A stretch of 64,000 nucleotides of DNA, taken from positions 17,575,287 to 17,639,286 of the forward strand of contig NW_024737042.1 in NCBI RefSeq assembly GCF_018991925.1, read 5' to 3'. Shown here in pieces: positions 46,932 to 58,084 of this stretch. Position 1 is the first letter of the stretch. Each line of letters begins with the position of its first letter. Below the pieces are notes generated by a model. It did not search any database. It was not told the origin of the DNA and was given only the letters and a program-made list of their open reading frames with translations. A program made the translations under genes and the position numbers. The DNA comes from Homarus americanus. Lineage: Eukaryota > Arthropoda > Malacostraca > Decapoda > Nephropidae.

Positions 46932-47605
46932 TTCGGAAATGGGATAGATAATTGTCTTCAATATAAGAGGATACACTTCAAGAAAGAATATTAGTGCTGT
47001 ATAGATAGAGATAAGTTCTAAAACATATATAAATGATATATAGTATTATGCAACACGACACGACGCGACACAATACAGCACAGCACTGCACAGCACCCAG
47101 ATTTCACTCCGTTTCTTATATCTTTATTCTCTGTTTTATCATATGGGTGCAGGCGTTAACGTTTACACGACCACCGCGTGCACCATTACGCTGGTATCCG
47201 CGCCACCACCAGCATAAAGTAACCAATTATCATAAATAATACAAACTCATATAACAGGGGGGAGGGGATTTTTGTTTAATTACAATTTTCCCTCCATAAA
47301 ATGCAATGTCAAATGAGATTAAACAAATTTTGTTTATTTTTACAGTAAGCCAACACAAGACTTACCAGTCGGTGGTAAATCAACATCAAACTATTTTTGA
47401 AACGAACGAACATCAGTCACGGAGTAATTCCTTGTTATTAAATACATCTTCAGAATAGATTTACAGCCGTTGTAAGTTGCTGTCTCTTGTGTTTTATGGT
47501 CGCAGGAGGTGATGGGCTGAGGCCTCTGTGAGTTGCTCCTCTCAGTGTTTGTTTATCTACGGTTATGACTGGATGAGCAACTGAGATCATTTAAAATCCG
47601 GTGGT
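46930..47605. other. Unique spacer
   Basis: Short CGACAC/ACAGC repeats at 47050-47095. Otherwise unique with no gene. Confidence 0.5.
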
Positions 47606-47656
47606 GGCGCACACACACACACACACACACACTACTACTACTACTACTACTACTAC
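47606..47656. repeat. (CA)n then (CTA)n microsatellite
   Basis: (AC)n at 47610-47631 and (CTA)n at 47632-47656. The (CTA)n is the tail of family A LINE copy 2 read on the plus strand. Confidence 0.9.
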
Positions 47657-50600
47657 CTAGTTGTCACACGGATTCGAGTATGATGATCATCCAGCTATGA
47701 AACATTGATATGAAATATTAAGGATGTCACTTTCGTTGGTGAGCTCTGATATTGCACTTGTGAGAGGCTAAATCTAGTTCGGGGGGAGGGGGGAGAGGGG
47801 GCACCGTATTTTCGGAGTTGGCATATGTCTGCCTAGGTATGCAGTCGGGCTAACTCGAAAGTATTGACACCTTATCGTGTGGTGCTCTTCCAAGCGTTGC
47901 AGTCTGGAGTGATCATCTCCCAGGTGAGGGGGCGTCAAATTGGCACTTTTTCAGGTTTGTCTTAAGACTATCCTTATACCTTTCCCGATGTCCGCCAGCG
48001 TTAAGTTTACCATTCTTTAGGTGACTGTAAAGTAGCTGCTTTGGTAGGCAACTGTCGTCCATGCGGGTAATATAGCCACTTTTGGCCAGTCCAACGTAGT
48101 TGTTCATGGAAACTGATAGCTTCGATGTTCTATTGTTGGTGTCAGCGAAAATACTGGCATTTGTTCTCTTGTCTTCCCAGCGAACTCGGAGGATGGAACG
48201 TTGATGAAAGATTCCAAGTGCCTTGAGGTGCCTCCTATAAATCACCCATGTTTTGTTGCCATAGAGCAGGATGGGGAGGACCACTGCTCGATACACGTGC
48301 AACTTTGTAGATAACTTCAGTTCCCTTCAGCTGAAGACACGAGTATGGAGTCTGCCAAAGGCTTGAGATGCACATCTGATCCGATGTTGAATCTCTTCAT
48401 CGGTGTCCGTGGTGATGGACAGGTGGGAGCCAAGGTACTGGGAGCGGGTAACATTAGAGAGGGTAGTACCGTTAAACTGATTGGATGGTGGAGGTGTAGT
48501 TGAATGAATGGCAGGCTGAAAGATAATCTGAGTCTTACGTGCATTCATCTCAAGGCTGTGAGCATACGCATCTGTGTAGGTGTTCAGGATCTCCTATCGG
48601 TCGTGTTCAGTGTGAGCGACTAGTGTGAAGTCGTCTGCATACTGAAGTTCAGTGATGTAAGCTGCCGATACCTTTGTTCCTGCCTGAAGTCGTCTGATGT
48701 TGAAAGATCCCTTCATCCGGTACTGGATGTCGACCCCACCTGCTAAATTGAAACTGGCACGAGGAGGGAAGACAGCCAAGAAAATGGAAAAGAGTTTGTG
48801 CCAGTACACATCCTTGTTTAACCCCCGTTTGGATGAAGAAGAACTCAGATTGGTTGTCATTGTGTAGGACACTGCCGTTCATGCCATCGTGGAGTTGCCT
48901 CACAATGGCAATGAATTTTGGTGGGCAGTCAAAACGGCTGCAAGTCCGCCAGAGGCTTCCCTTTTGACTGAGTCGAAGGCCTTAGTAAGGTCAATGAATT
49001 GCCACATAAAGGTCACGGCGCTGTTCTCTGCACTTTTCTTGTATGTGACGGACAGCCACATTGAGATTCTGGGAGGAAGTTTTCCGCCTCAGGAAGAAGT
49101 CGGTTAAGGAGGACTCGGGCGATAATCTTGCCAGCTGCGGACAGCAGTGAAATCCCGCAGTAGTTGCCACAGTCCGATGGAACTCCCATGTTCCTATAAA
49201 TATTGACGTTCGAGGCCACGTAAGATTTCGAGGGATTTCCTTTTTCTCTCATATACAGTATATTTCAGGAGAGACTGGAGACGGCTGGTAAGCAAAGGTC
49301 CTCCTGTTTTATAAATCTTAGCTGGGAAACCATTGGGCTGAGGTTGGTCAGCTCTGGGTGCTGAAGAACATGCTGGGTAGTCAGAACATCCAAATAGGTG
49401 TTTCGGTTGAGCAGCGGATGGTAGTGCCCTTTCAAGCGCTGAAGGATGTTTTCTTCGTCTTTAATTAGGGAGTTACTGTCGGATGATTGGAGAGGGGCCA
49501 CGCCATGAGTAGTTGGATCATATATGGTTTTAGCGGAATTGAAAAAATCACGCATCTTGTGTTGATCCGCATTTTTTTTTGCATTTCACGCGCCATATTT
49601 TTCCACCATTCGTCATTAATTTGCAATGTTTGCGCTGGATCACCGCTTTCTTCTCATGGAAGGTATCAGCTTTGGTTCCAGACTTAGGGTTGTTCTCCCA
49701 GTTAGTTAGAGCAGCACGTTTACTACTGACAAGTACTTCGATTTCTGGGTGGTTTTCATCCTGGTGTTTTCCTTTGATCTGGCTGAGGGTCTCGTTCCAG
49801 GTTGTTGTAATGACAGTTTTGATGGGACCCCATTCGGCAGTGGCATTTTGGTTGTTTCCTGTTGAGTTGTTTATCAGCCCATTGTTGAGCTGCTCTCTGA
49901 AGGCATGTGCTACCGCTGGATACTCCAATCACTTGTTGTTAAAGATCCTCCTGGAGGCTTGTTGCCTTCGCCGTTTTGGGGCGACGTGAAGGGAGTGTTT
50001 GGCTCTGACCAGCAGATGATCTCTGTGGCAGTGGTATGAGCCACGCATGGCTCGGGTGATGAGGATATCTCGGCCATCTCTTTCGCTGACAGTAATGTAG
50101 TCAAAGAGATGCCAAGGTTTGGATTGTGAGTTTTGCCTAAACAAGGTGTTGGTGATTGTGAGGTTGTGTTCAATACACTTGCTGAGGAGGATTAGGCCGT
50201 TGGGATTACACTTGCCTACTCCATTTTCCCTATGGTTTCTTGCCCTATGTCAGCCTCTTTGCCAACTCTGGCACTGAATTCACCTGAAAGCACAATATTC
50301 TATTCTCTGGGGATAGAGGCTAGCACTCTGTCAAGGACGGCGAAAAAGGCCCCCTTGATGTCATCCACTGGATCCAGTGTTGGGGCGCATGCACTGATGA
50401 AGAAGGCATGCCGTGAATAATTCAGTGGGACTTGGAGTGTCATGAGGCGCTCGTTGATCCCAACAGGCATTTCAGTTAGCCTATGAAGGATGGATTGGCG
50501 AATGACAAAGCCAACTCCATAAATGCAGTTCCTCTCGGCAACATGCTTACCCTTCCAGAAGAAGGTATAGCAGGACCTTCATTCTGTGAGTCGACCCTCG

Positions 50601-51560
50601 TCTGGGAGCTGGGACTCACCAATGGCTGCTATGTCGATGTTGTACACAGACAGTTCTTTTGCCAAAATGGGCGGTTTTTCGTTCAGGACGCACATTTGTG
50701 CCAGTATCCAGAAGGGTCCTAACATTCCATGCAGCGACCATAAGAGGTTGTTGAGTTTGTTTTTGCTTTGATCTTTGATTATGATTATGTTTTCAACCAC
50801 ATAACGATGACCTTACTCGGTATGGTTGCCCAGTCAGGTTGGTTCTTTAGGCAGGCTGTGTTTAGGGCACCTTCTCTAGTCCCCTCCCCTTGTGTGATGA
50901 GCAGAGTGGATCCTGGTAAGGGCTGCTCAGTCACACAGACGGGACCGGATTGCACTGCTGTCTAGATCCCAATGCATAAATGACCATCTTATCTATGCCA
51001 CCCATGTGCAGAGTTGTGACTAGAGACTCCCGGCAGTCATCTCTGCCTGTCCCCGTCGCCACTCATCTGTTATTGTAGGACTTTTGGGGGCATAGGGGTT
51101 TTGATAACGATGAGAGGTATGATGGGCTTCATGATGGCTGGCCATGAGTTGATTTATGTGGTGAGACAGGAGTGCAGCTGCCACCACACATTCTTTGCTC
51201 ACCTTTTCTCTGATCCAGTGGTGCAAGTAGTTGCAATGACTGGGGAGATGGAGAGTTGCAATTGACAGCCGATAGCCCAGTTTGTTGGCTTTCGCCTTTG
51301 TAGCCTGTCCATCAGGCATTGCCTTCATCCTCTGGTGTAGTGGTTGGGTTCCCATAGTGGTCACCTCTTCCGTCTATACCATCGTTGTGTTCTTATTGAA
51401 CTCTGTAAGCATATCTACCTGATGCGGGTCTCCATCGCAGATTTTTTATTCAGGGTTTACTCTCGTCGCCTTATACCTGCCAAGGTTAATCCGCTCGCTC
51501 GCACTCACTCACAGAGGACGCGTTCTTCCCCCTCACCGTCTTATCCATTATAAATCCTGT
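47657..51560 (-). mobile_element. Family A LINE, copy 2 (longest, decayed)
   Basis: About 3.9 kb on the minus strand. Read 5' to 3' on the element: leader and N-terminal segment (51560-51020), APE endonuclease (50800-50000), linker (49930-49260), RT (49250-48590), thumb and C-terminal region (48550-47830), 3' UTR with CATAGCTGGATGATC and a (TAG)n tail. The 5' segment matches 60472-60870 and the 3' end matches copies 1 and 3, so the three copies define one family. Confidence 0.9.
47830..51364 (-). pseudogene. Family A ORF remnants (APE endonuclease and RT)
   Basis: Blocks in many frames. An N-terminal region (51364-51020) with KANKLGYRLSIATLHLP. Endonuclease pieces: YNIDIAAIGESQLPDEGRL (about 50660), HAFFISACAPTLDP-type sequence (about 50380-50420) and RGSYHCHRDHLLVRAKHSL (about 50030, the H-x-D-H catalytic area). 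Linker ALTNWENNPKSGTKADTF (about 49690). RT pieces GNYCGISLLSAAGKIIARVL (about 49150), FIQTGVKQGCVLAQTLF (48810) and ELQYADDFTLVAHTEHD (48600-48650). C-terminal piece MDDSCLPKQLLYSHLKNG (about 48050). Frameshifts and stops separate them; it is not functional. Confidence 0.85.
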
Positions 51561-52140
51561 GTTTATTTACGTGTGAACAAAATAACTCGAAAATGGGTGG
51601 GCCATTTTCGTATTACTTGGCAGACAAGATGAATGGCAAATTGATAGCCACGACAGACAGATTGACAACCACAACAGAGAAAGTGACAGTCATAACAGAC
51701 AGTTTCATAACAAAGAGGAAAATAGGTTACAGATCAAATCTCTATTAAAAATACCTAAACTCTCTGAATCTTATAATCACCAACATCAACAATTTGAACC
51801 AGTAATTTTTATTTAGAATAGCCCCCCCCACCATTGCTCTGATCTATCCTCCATCTCACGCCCACCTACGACCCCCTTACGCCCACCTATTCTCGCCCAC
51901 GCCTACTTACCCCCTCCTACACCCACCCATCCTTGCACACGGTGTCAGCTGGTCTAGTGGCCTCGCCGGGGTGTAATGCATTGCTCAAAATGTATTCATA
52001 GCATAAATAATATTTGCATTTAAAGTGGAAGGACGCCATCATTATATCATTGTAACTCGGCCAGTCATCTAGCGCGTCTCATGGTACAGTTTATGTGGGG
52101 TTTTTTCATGACTCCCTCACCCCGAGTACCGAGAGTTCCC
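51561..52140. other. Unique spacer
   Basis: Contains a short C-rich patch with repeated CGCCCACCTA (51855-51925). No gene is recognised. Confidence 0.5.
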
Positions 52141-52500
52141 CTGTGACTGTAAGGGAGGGAAGGGAGAGAGAGGGAAGGGAGAGAGAGGGAAGGGAGAGAG
52201 AGGTAGGGAGGATATATAATGGGAGGAGGGAGAAAAGGGAAGTAAGGGAGGAAGGGTTGGAAAGGGAAAGGATAAGACAGAAATGGGTAAAAGATGAAGA
52301 AGATCGAGAGAGAGGAGAAGGAGCAGAATGAGGGATGGATGAGACAGAAGTGTGTGTGTGTGTGTGTGCGACATTGGAGAAAATGAATTGTACGTAGAAG
52401 GATCTTTAAGAAGAAGAAGAAGAAGGAGAAGGAGAAGCAAGAGGAGGAGTTGGGGGAAGGAAGGAACGAGAAGAAGAAGAAGAAGAAGAAGAAGACAGGA
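52141..52500. repeat. Purine-rich tract: GGGAGAGAGA, (GT)n and (GAA)n
   Basis: 52152-52203 has three copies of GGGAAGGGAGAGAGA. (GT)n lies at 52351-52368. (GAA)n runs lie at 52410-52440 and 52470-52496. Low complexity. Confidence 0.85.
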
Positions 52501-52578
52501 CCATGGAATTAGACGGGATGGGAGAGAAAATGCTAACATAAAATGTTCCGTATAGTACACGTTTCTTACCTGAATAAT

Positions 52579-52592
<14 letters not shown>

Positions 52593-52629
<37 letters not shown>
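52593..52629. repeat. (TA)n microsatellite (SINE tail)
   Basis: TA run that forms the tail of the SINE copy at 52630-52756 when read on the minus strand. Confidence 0.95.
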
Positions 52630-52630
<1 letters not shown>

Positions 52631-52756
52631 TTCATTTTTAGTCCATATAACACGCGGACTTTGAACATATAATCAACGACCTCACCAGCAAGGAATCGAA
52701 CCCTCGACCTACTGGGTGGGACTAGGGAACGCTTACCGGCTAGGCCACAAGGACAC
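52630..52756 (-). mobile_element. Second tRNA-derived SINE family, copy 1
   Basis: On the minus strand, from 52756: tRNA-like head with A-box TGGCCTAGCCGG and an exact B-box consensus GGTTCGATTCC, then a short body ending ACTAAAAATGAAG and a (TA)n tail. The head would be an RNA polymerase III internal promoter. The sequence is almost identical to 52914-53040. It is unrelated to the 16.2-kb SINE except in plan. Confidence 0.85.
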
Positions 52757-52913
52757 TAAAAGCAGTTCTAGACTCTGTTATATTTCACACAGAGCCTGTT
52801 CATCGAGCTGATGGCGCCGTGAACCTCATTGGGAAACTGCCCGTGCCTCTTATGTGGTGTCAGTAGCATTTTACCGAATCCAGCTGGTATGAAACGCGAG
52901 GTACATATATATA
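52757..52913. other. Spacer between SINE copies
   Basis: 157 bp of unique sequence ending in a short ATATATATA run that precedes copy 2. Confidence 0.6.
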
Positions 52914-53040
52914 CTTCATTTTTAGTCCATATAACACGCGGACTTTGAACATATAATCAACGACCTCACCAGCAAGGAATCGAACCCTCGACCTACTGGG
53001 TGGGACTAGGGAACGCTTACCGGCTAGGCCACAAGGACAC
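52914..53040 (-). mobile_element. Second tRNA-derived SINE family, copy 2
   Basis: Same head, body and orientation as copy 1, with few or no differences. Its head end (53040) abuts the inverted copy 3 with only AA between. Confidence 0.85.
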
Positions 53041-53042
53041 AA

Positions 53043-53228
<186 letters not shown>

Positions 53229-53372
53229 CTCAACATTTGGTGTACATTCATAGGGATGTTTAATCATATTTCGAAACCAAAGTCATTTTCTTTTTTTACT
53301 AGATGTTTCAAGTCCATTTTACTGCCTTTATGTACTAATGAAGCTTTATAGGAGAAGATATAACTCAAGCAA

Positions 53373-53665
53373 GAACACACACACACACACACATGTACAG
53401 TTATAAAGATGCATGAGCTAATGTACACATGATGAATTACACACACACACACACACACACACATGTACAGTTATAAAAGATGCATTAGCCTAATGTACAC
53501 ATGATGAATTACACACACACACACACATGTACGGTTATAAAGATGCATGAGCTAATGTACACATGACGAATTACACACACACATACACACACACACACAC
53601 ACACACATGTACGGTTATAAAGATGCATGAGCTAATGTACACATGATGAATTACACACACACTAC
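53373..53665. repeat. Compound tandem repeat, about 65-80 bp units with (CA)n
   Basis: Four units, each (CA)n followed by ATGTACAGTTATAAAGATGC, then ATGAGCTAATGTACACATGA and TGAATTA. The CA length varies between units. Copies start near 53391, 53460, 53526 and 53605. Confidence 0.9.
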
Positions 53666-55379
53666 TACTTCTACTACTTTACTGTCACTCGGAATCGAGT
53701 ATTACGATCATCCAGCTATAATACAATGATACGAGTTTTAAGGATTTCACCTTCGTTGGTGAGCTCTCAGCTGACTGGAGAGGCTGATAAGGGACCCTAC
53801 AACACGGCCGTCCACAGATGTGGCACGTGTGGAGGGATACATCTAGTGCGGGAAGGGCGGCGGCGGCGTCTTTCCGGCACTGGCGCTTGTCTGCCTCGGT
53901 ATGCAGTCGGACTAACTCGAAAGTATTGACACCTTCTCGTGTGGTGCTCCTCCAAGTGTTACTGTGTGGTGTAATCGAATCCCAGGTGAGGGGGTTGATT
54001 TGGCACTTTTCAGGTTTGTCTTACGACTATCCTTATACCTTTTCAGTTGCCCGCCAGCATTACGTTTACTCTTTGTTAGGTGACTGTAAAGTAGCTGCTT
54101 TGGCAGTCTACTGTCGTCCATGCGGGTAACATGGCCAGTCCAACGTAGTTGTTCATGGATAATGGTAGCCTCGATGCTCCTACAGTTGGTGATACTGGCA
54201 TTTGTTCTGTCTTCCCAGCGAACTCGGAGGATGGAACGTAGACTATGTTGATGAAAGGTTTGAAGTGCCTTGAGGTGCCTCCAGCATGTGACCTATGTCT
54301 CGCCGCCATAGAGCAGGATGCGGAGGACCACTGCTCGATATACAGTATGCTTAACTTTGTCGATAATTACAGCTCCCTATAGCTGAAGAAATGAGTACGG
54401 AGTCTGCCAAAGGCTTGAGATGAACATATAATTCAATTTTGAATCTCTTCATCGATATCTGCTTTGTTGGACAGGTAAAAGCCGAGATACTGAAAGTGGG
54501 TAACATTAGAGAATGGTAGTACCATAAAGTTGGATGGATGGTGGAGGTATGGTTGAACCAGGAGCAGGCAGCAGCACAACCTTATCTTCTCTGGGGAAAG
54601 AGGTTAGTACTCTGTCAAGGTCGGCGTAAAAGACCTCCTTGATGTCATCCTCTATGTCCAGTGTTGGGGCATATGCACTGATAAAAAAGGCATGACGTGA
54701 GTGATTCAGTGGGACTCGGAGCGTCATGAGGCGCTCGTTAATCATAACATGCGTTTCATTTCGCCTATGTAGGATGGATTGGCTAATGGCAAAACCAACT
54801 CCATAAATGCGGTTACTCTCCACAGCAGGCTTACCCTTCCAGAAGAAAGTATAGCCAGACCCCTGATCTGTGAGTTGACCCTCGTCTGGGAGCCGGGACT
54901 CACTAATGGCTGCTATGTCGATGTTACACCTAGACACCTCTTTTGCTGCAAGGGCAGTTCTTGTTTCAGGATGCTCATTTGTGCCAGTATTCAGAGGATC
55001 CTGACATTCCATGCAGCTACCATAAGAGGTTGTATAGTTTGTTTTTGCTTTGATCTGTGATTATGATTGTGTTTTCGCTCACATAAAAATGACCTTACTG
55101 GATGCGCTTGCCCAGTCAGGTTGGTTTCTTAGGCAGCCTATGTTTAGGGCACCTTTTCTAGTCCCCTCCCCAAATGGGATGAGCAGAGTGGCTCCTCGAG
55201 AGAGCTGCTCAGTGGCACTGACAGGATCGGATTGCACTTCTGCCTAGTTACCAGTGCATAAACGACCATCATATCTATGGTGCCCATGTGCAGAGTTGTG
55301 AATAAAGACTCCTGGCAGTCATCTCTGCCTGTCCCCATCGCCATTCGTACGTCGCCATAGGTCTTTTGAGGGTATAGGG
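53666..55379 (-). mobile_element. Family A LINE, copy 3, 3' part (split by the Gypsy element)
   Basis: On the minus strand it has the family A 3' UTR and tail (53666-53750), C-terminal region (53760-54310), thumb (54310-54540) and then, directly, endonuclease (54580-55010) and upstream sequence (55010-55379). The RT catalytic segment is absent. It continues across the Gypsy insertion at 60472. Confidence 0.88.
53760..55012 (-). pseudogene. Family A ORF with RT deleted
   Basis: The frame 54506-55012 encodes APE endonuclease motifs (NIDIAAISESRLPDEGQL, RHAFFISAYAPTLD, VLTSFPREDKVVLL) that run straight into PAPGSTIPPPSIQLYGTTIL, a segment that in copies 1 and 2 lies after the RT. The fusion is near 54570 and removes roughly 1.7-2 kb. 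The C-terminal frames (53912-54309) carry MDDSRLPKQLLYSHL and the zinc-finger-like CHICGRPC block near 53820. The remnant cannot encode reverse transcriptase. Confidence 0.85.
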
Positions 55380-56011
55380 TGTTACGAGTTGGGGATTTAG
55401 AATATAGTTAAAAGTCTACCCAGATCCCAACAGGCAACAAAAAAAACAAACAAAGACAATCGGACTATAAAAGGGTAGACAAAGGATGCGAGTTTTTGTT
55501 GTGTATAATAAAGTACCATAAATTCCTTAACAAAATATTCAGCTTCCTATAAATTACCCTTAACCATACTTAACCTAAACATGAACAGTATATACATATT
55601 AATACAACATAAAACAATCGTGAAGCAAGGTGGAGGTGGGAGAGGCAATACAAGATTACAAATACTTAAGTGAGGAGCTGAGATGGCTGACGAGTAAGGC
55701 TGAGTATAGTAGAAGACGGTAGGTAGTCACTGTGCCGTAGGTTTAGAGGATAGATGCTCCTGTGGTCACTTCCCAGGGTGTAGTCCTCTCTCCTCGAATT
55801 GGAGCTGACAAAGAAGACTTTGAGGAGGTGACGCAACAACCAGGATATGGAGAAGGGAAACCCCGGAGTGGTAACTAAGACGAGTCATACTCGTGTTTCG
55901 TCCCTAGATGGCGTTGCTCGTGGTGCTGGGTAGGTAGATCAAGACAATAGATGGCGTGGTTCGTAGTGCTGGGTAGGTAGATCATGACAATCTGTGGAGG
56001 GGTTCGTAACA
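55380..56011 (-). repeat. LTR (3' LTR of the Gypsy element)
   Basis: 632 bp, TG...CA. It matches 59839-60471 along its length with many small indels; shared blocks include GGATTTAGAATATAGTTA, GCTGAGATGGCTG and TTTCGTCCCTAGATGGCGTT. A roughly 45-bp internal duplication (ATGGCG...GTAGATCA(A/T)GACAAT) occurs near its right end. Confidence 0.93.
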
Positions 56012-56033
56012 CACCCCCCCTCCAAAGACCTCC
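56012..56033 (-). other. Polypurine tract
   Basis: On the minus strand GGAGGTCTTTGGAGGGGGGG lies immediately upstream of the 3' LTR, as expected for the plus-strand DNA primer of an LTR retroelement. Confidence 0.75.
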
Positions 56034-56057
56034 GTAGCGCGGGCGCGAAGGAGGTGA

Positions 56058-56780
56058 TCACCTGGTGCGTCTGGAGAGTAACTGCTGCATTTCCACTGGA
56101 GCTCGGGATAAGGAGTCTGCAATCAGGTTGTCCACCCCCTTTATGTGCGGGACTTGTAGATTATAGGGCTGGGTGAGGAGAGCCCAGCGGAGGATTCGCT
56201 GGTTGGAGGTCTTGTTGGTTTGGATGAACGTGAGTGGGTTATGGTCGGTGAAGACTAGGGTTGTTTGTGGGCAAGACTGGAGGTAACATTCAAACTTCTT
56301 TATTGCCAACACCAGAGCCAGGGCCTCCTTCTCTATAGTCGAGTAGTTGGTCTGATGTTTTTTCAACTTGGCGGAGTAGTATGCCACAGGGTGAAGGACA
56401 TCAATGGTTGGGTCGGGTTGTAGAAGCACAGTCCCGACTCCGACACCGCTAGCGTCGATTTGCAGATGGAAGGGCAAGGTGTAGTCAGGTGGGTGGACTA
56501 CAGGCTTGGGGGCAAGGAAGGCTTTGAGGCGGTGGAAAGACTGGTCGCACCTCTGGTTCCAGATGTAAGGGACCGCAGAACTGGTAAGGTCTGTGAGGGG
56601 TCCGGCCACGCTGGAGAAGTTACTGCAGAACCGGCGGTAGTAGCCGCATCCCTAGGAAGCGCATGGGTTCCTTCCTCGTCCTTGGGTGGGGAGGACAAAG
56701 ATAACACAACGTTTGCGTCCTTAGGTCTCACCGCCATACTTAACGATATGTCCCAGATGGATTACCGAAGGCCCGGCCAA
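56058..56780 (-). pseudogene. Gypsy RNase H (and RT connection)
   Basis: Degrades the RNA of the RNA:DNA hybrid. 56609-56058 reads GPLTDLTSSAVPYIWNQRC, FHLQIDASGVGVGTVLLQ (first Asp), YSTIEKEALALVLAIKKFE (Glu) and LVFTDHNPLTF (Asp), ending GVDNLIADSLSRAP, the usual Gypsy RNase H end. The RT connection just upstream (56610-56780; HLGHIVKYGG, GYYRRFCSNFS) is in other frames, so at least one frameshift separates RT and RNase H. The frame ends only about 45 bp before the LTR, leaving no room for integrase downstream. Confidence 0.9.
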
Positions 56781-57565
56781 GCAGATTTATCCGGGTTTAT
56801 GGTGAATCCAGTCTCTTGCAGTCGTGCGAACAGTATCTCCAAATGCACCAGATGTTCGTCCCAGCCGTCCGACACCACCACCAGGTCATCCAGGTAGGCG
56901 AACGTCCCATCTAGGTCCTGAATCATGTGATTGATTGCACTCTGGAATGTGGCCGGAGCATTAGAAAAGCCAAACGCCATAACCAAATATTGAAAAAGAC
57001 CAAATGGAGTTATAAATGCTGAGATTATTTTTGCCCTATCCGTGAGTCCCACTTGATAATATCCTTTCAATAAGTCCACCGTACTGATAAATTTGGCACA
57101 GCCTATGCTGTCTATTATATCTTCAATCAAAGAAAAAGGGTAGGAGTCTGAGACAGTGACCTGGTTCACTTTACGATAATCGGTACAGAAACGAAAAATG
57201 CTATCGGGTTTTGGAATGAGAAGGCAAGGTGAAGCCCAGGGGGAGGTACTAGGCTCAGCTAAGTTATGTTTTAACAAAAAATCTACCTCCTTTTTCATAA
57301 TCTCTCTTTTTTGTGGATTTAGTCGATATGCTGATTGCCTAATGGGTTGTACATCATCTGAGATTAGCTTAATATCATGTTTAAGTATATTGCCAAACCC
57401 TGGGAGGTCTGACGTGACTTTAGGAAATGTTGGTAATAACTTAGTGAGATCTTTTGCTTGAGATGAATTCAGAACAGAAAAATACTCATCCAAGTTGTTG
57501 AGTATGTGACTGTTAGCAGGGTTTTCTTTAGGTAGAGGGAAGTCTAAATTCTCCAATAGGTCCAT
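56762..57565 (-). CDS. Gypsy reverse transcriptase
   Basis: Copies element RNA into DNA. An open frame of 267 codons with all RT landmarks: PIRQSAYRLNPQKREIMKKE and SPWASPCLLIPKPD (fingers), RFCTDYRKVNQVT, STVDLLKGYYQV (motif A), FGFSNAPATFQ (motif B) and FAYLDDLVVVSD (YLDD catalytic box). The frame breaks after PDKSAWPGLR, at the shift into the connection domain. The KREIMKKE/WASPCLL sequence style is that of Gmr1-like elements, by recognition. The RT catalytic core looks intact. Confidence 0.92.
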   Translation of the reverse strand: MDLLENLDFPLPKENPANSHILNNLDEYFSVLNSSQAKDLTKLLPTFPKVTSDLPGFGNILKHDIKLISDDVQPIRQSAYRLNPQKREIMKKEVDFLLKHNLAEPSTSPWASPCLLIPKPDSIFRFCTDYRKVNQVTVSDSYPFSLIEDIIDSIGCAKFISTVDLLKGYYQVGLTDRAKIISAFITPFGLFQYLVMAFGFSNAPATFQSAINHMIQDLDGTFAYLDDLVVVSDGWDEHLVHLEILFARLQETGFTINPDKSAWPGLR

Positions 57566-57566
57566 G

Positions 57567-57850
57567 TCATCTGTCTCCGGCTCGGCTACTGGTAAAGCCG
57601 TGCAATATAAATTGAAGCTTGCTTTCTGTGATGTCTTCCTCTGACTGCCTGGAATGGTAAAGTTTCATGACATTAATGTGAACAAGTTGTGAATCTTTTC
57701 TGCGATCAGGAGTGTGGACTATATAGTTGAGGAGAGATAGTTTATTAGCATTGATTTGAAAGTTTTGATGGAAACTGTTCCAAGCAACCTTGGACGGTGG
57801 GTGGTGTCGAAGATGCATAATGGTCCACACTGAGGTCTTTCCTTATATTC
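57567..57850 (-). pseudogene. Integrase C-terminal remnant upstream of RT
   Basis: The minus frame reads LLNYIVHTPDRRKDSQLVHI followed by NVMKLYHSR, the sequence that normally closes the integrase of Gypsy elements (DRRK..Q..HVNxLKxYH). Here it sits immediately 5' of the RT frame, separated by one stop. The HHCC and DDE parts are missing: only about 280 bp separate this from the protease, against about 1.1-1.3 kb needed. Confidence 0.75.
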
Positions 57851-58084
57851 AAAGATGGATCAGATTGTGGGCTGTAATGAGCCCATCCTTACTAATGGTC
57901 TTATTGTACAGATCTTCTCTGTGGGTAGTAAGATATTGGAGGTGGTTTCAGATGAAGAGGCCCATTTTTACCAATTTCCAGACCGGATGACAGCATTTCA
58001 AGATAAAGATGAGAATAGTTTCTTTAAGGTCAGTGGTGAGTTGACAGGTAAGGAGAGTCGACTGTCTTATGTTAGGGAACCACT

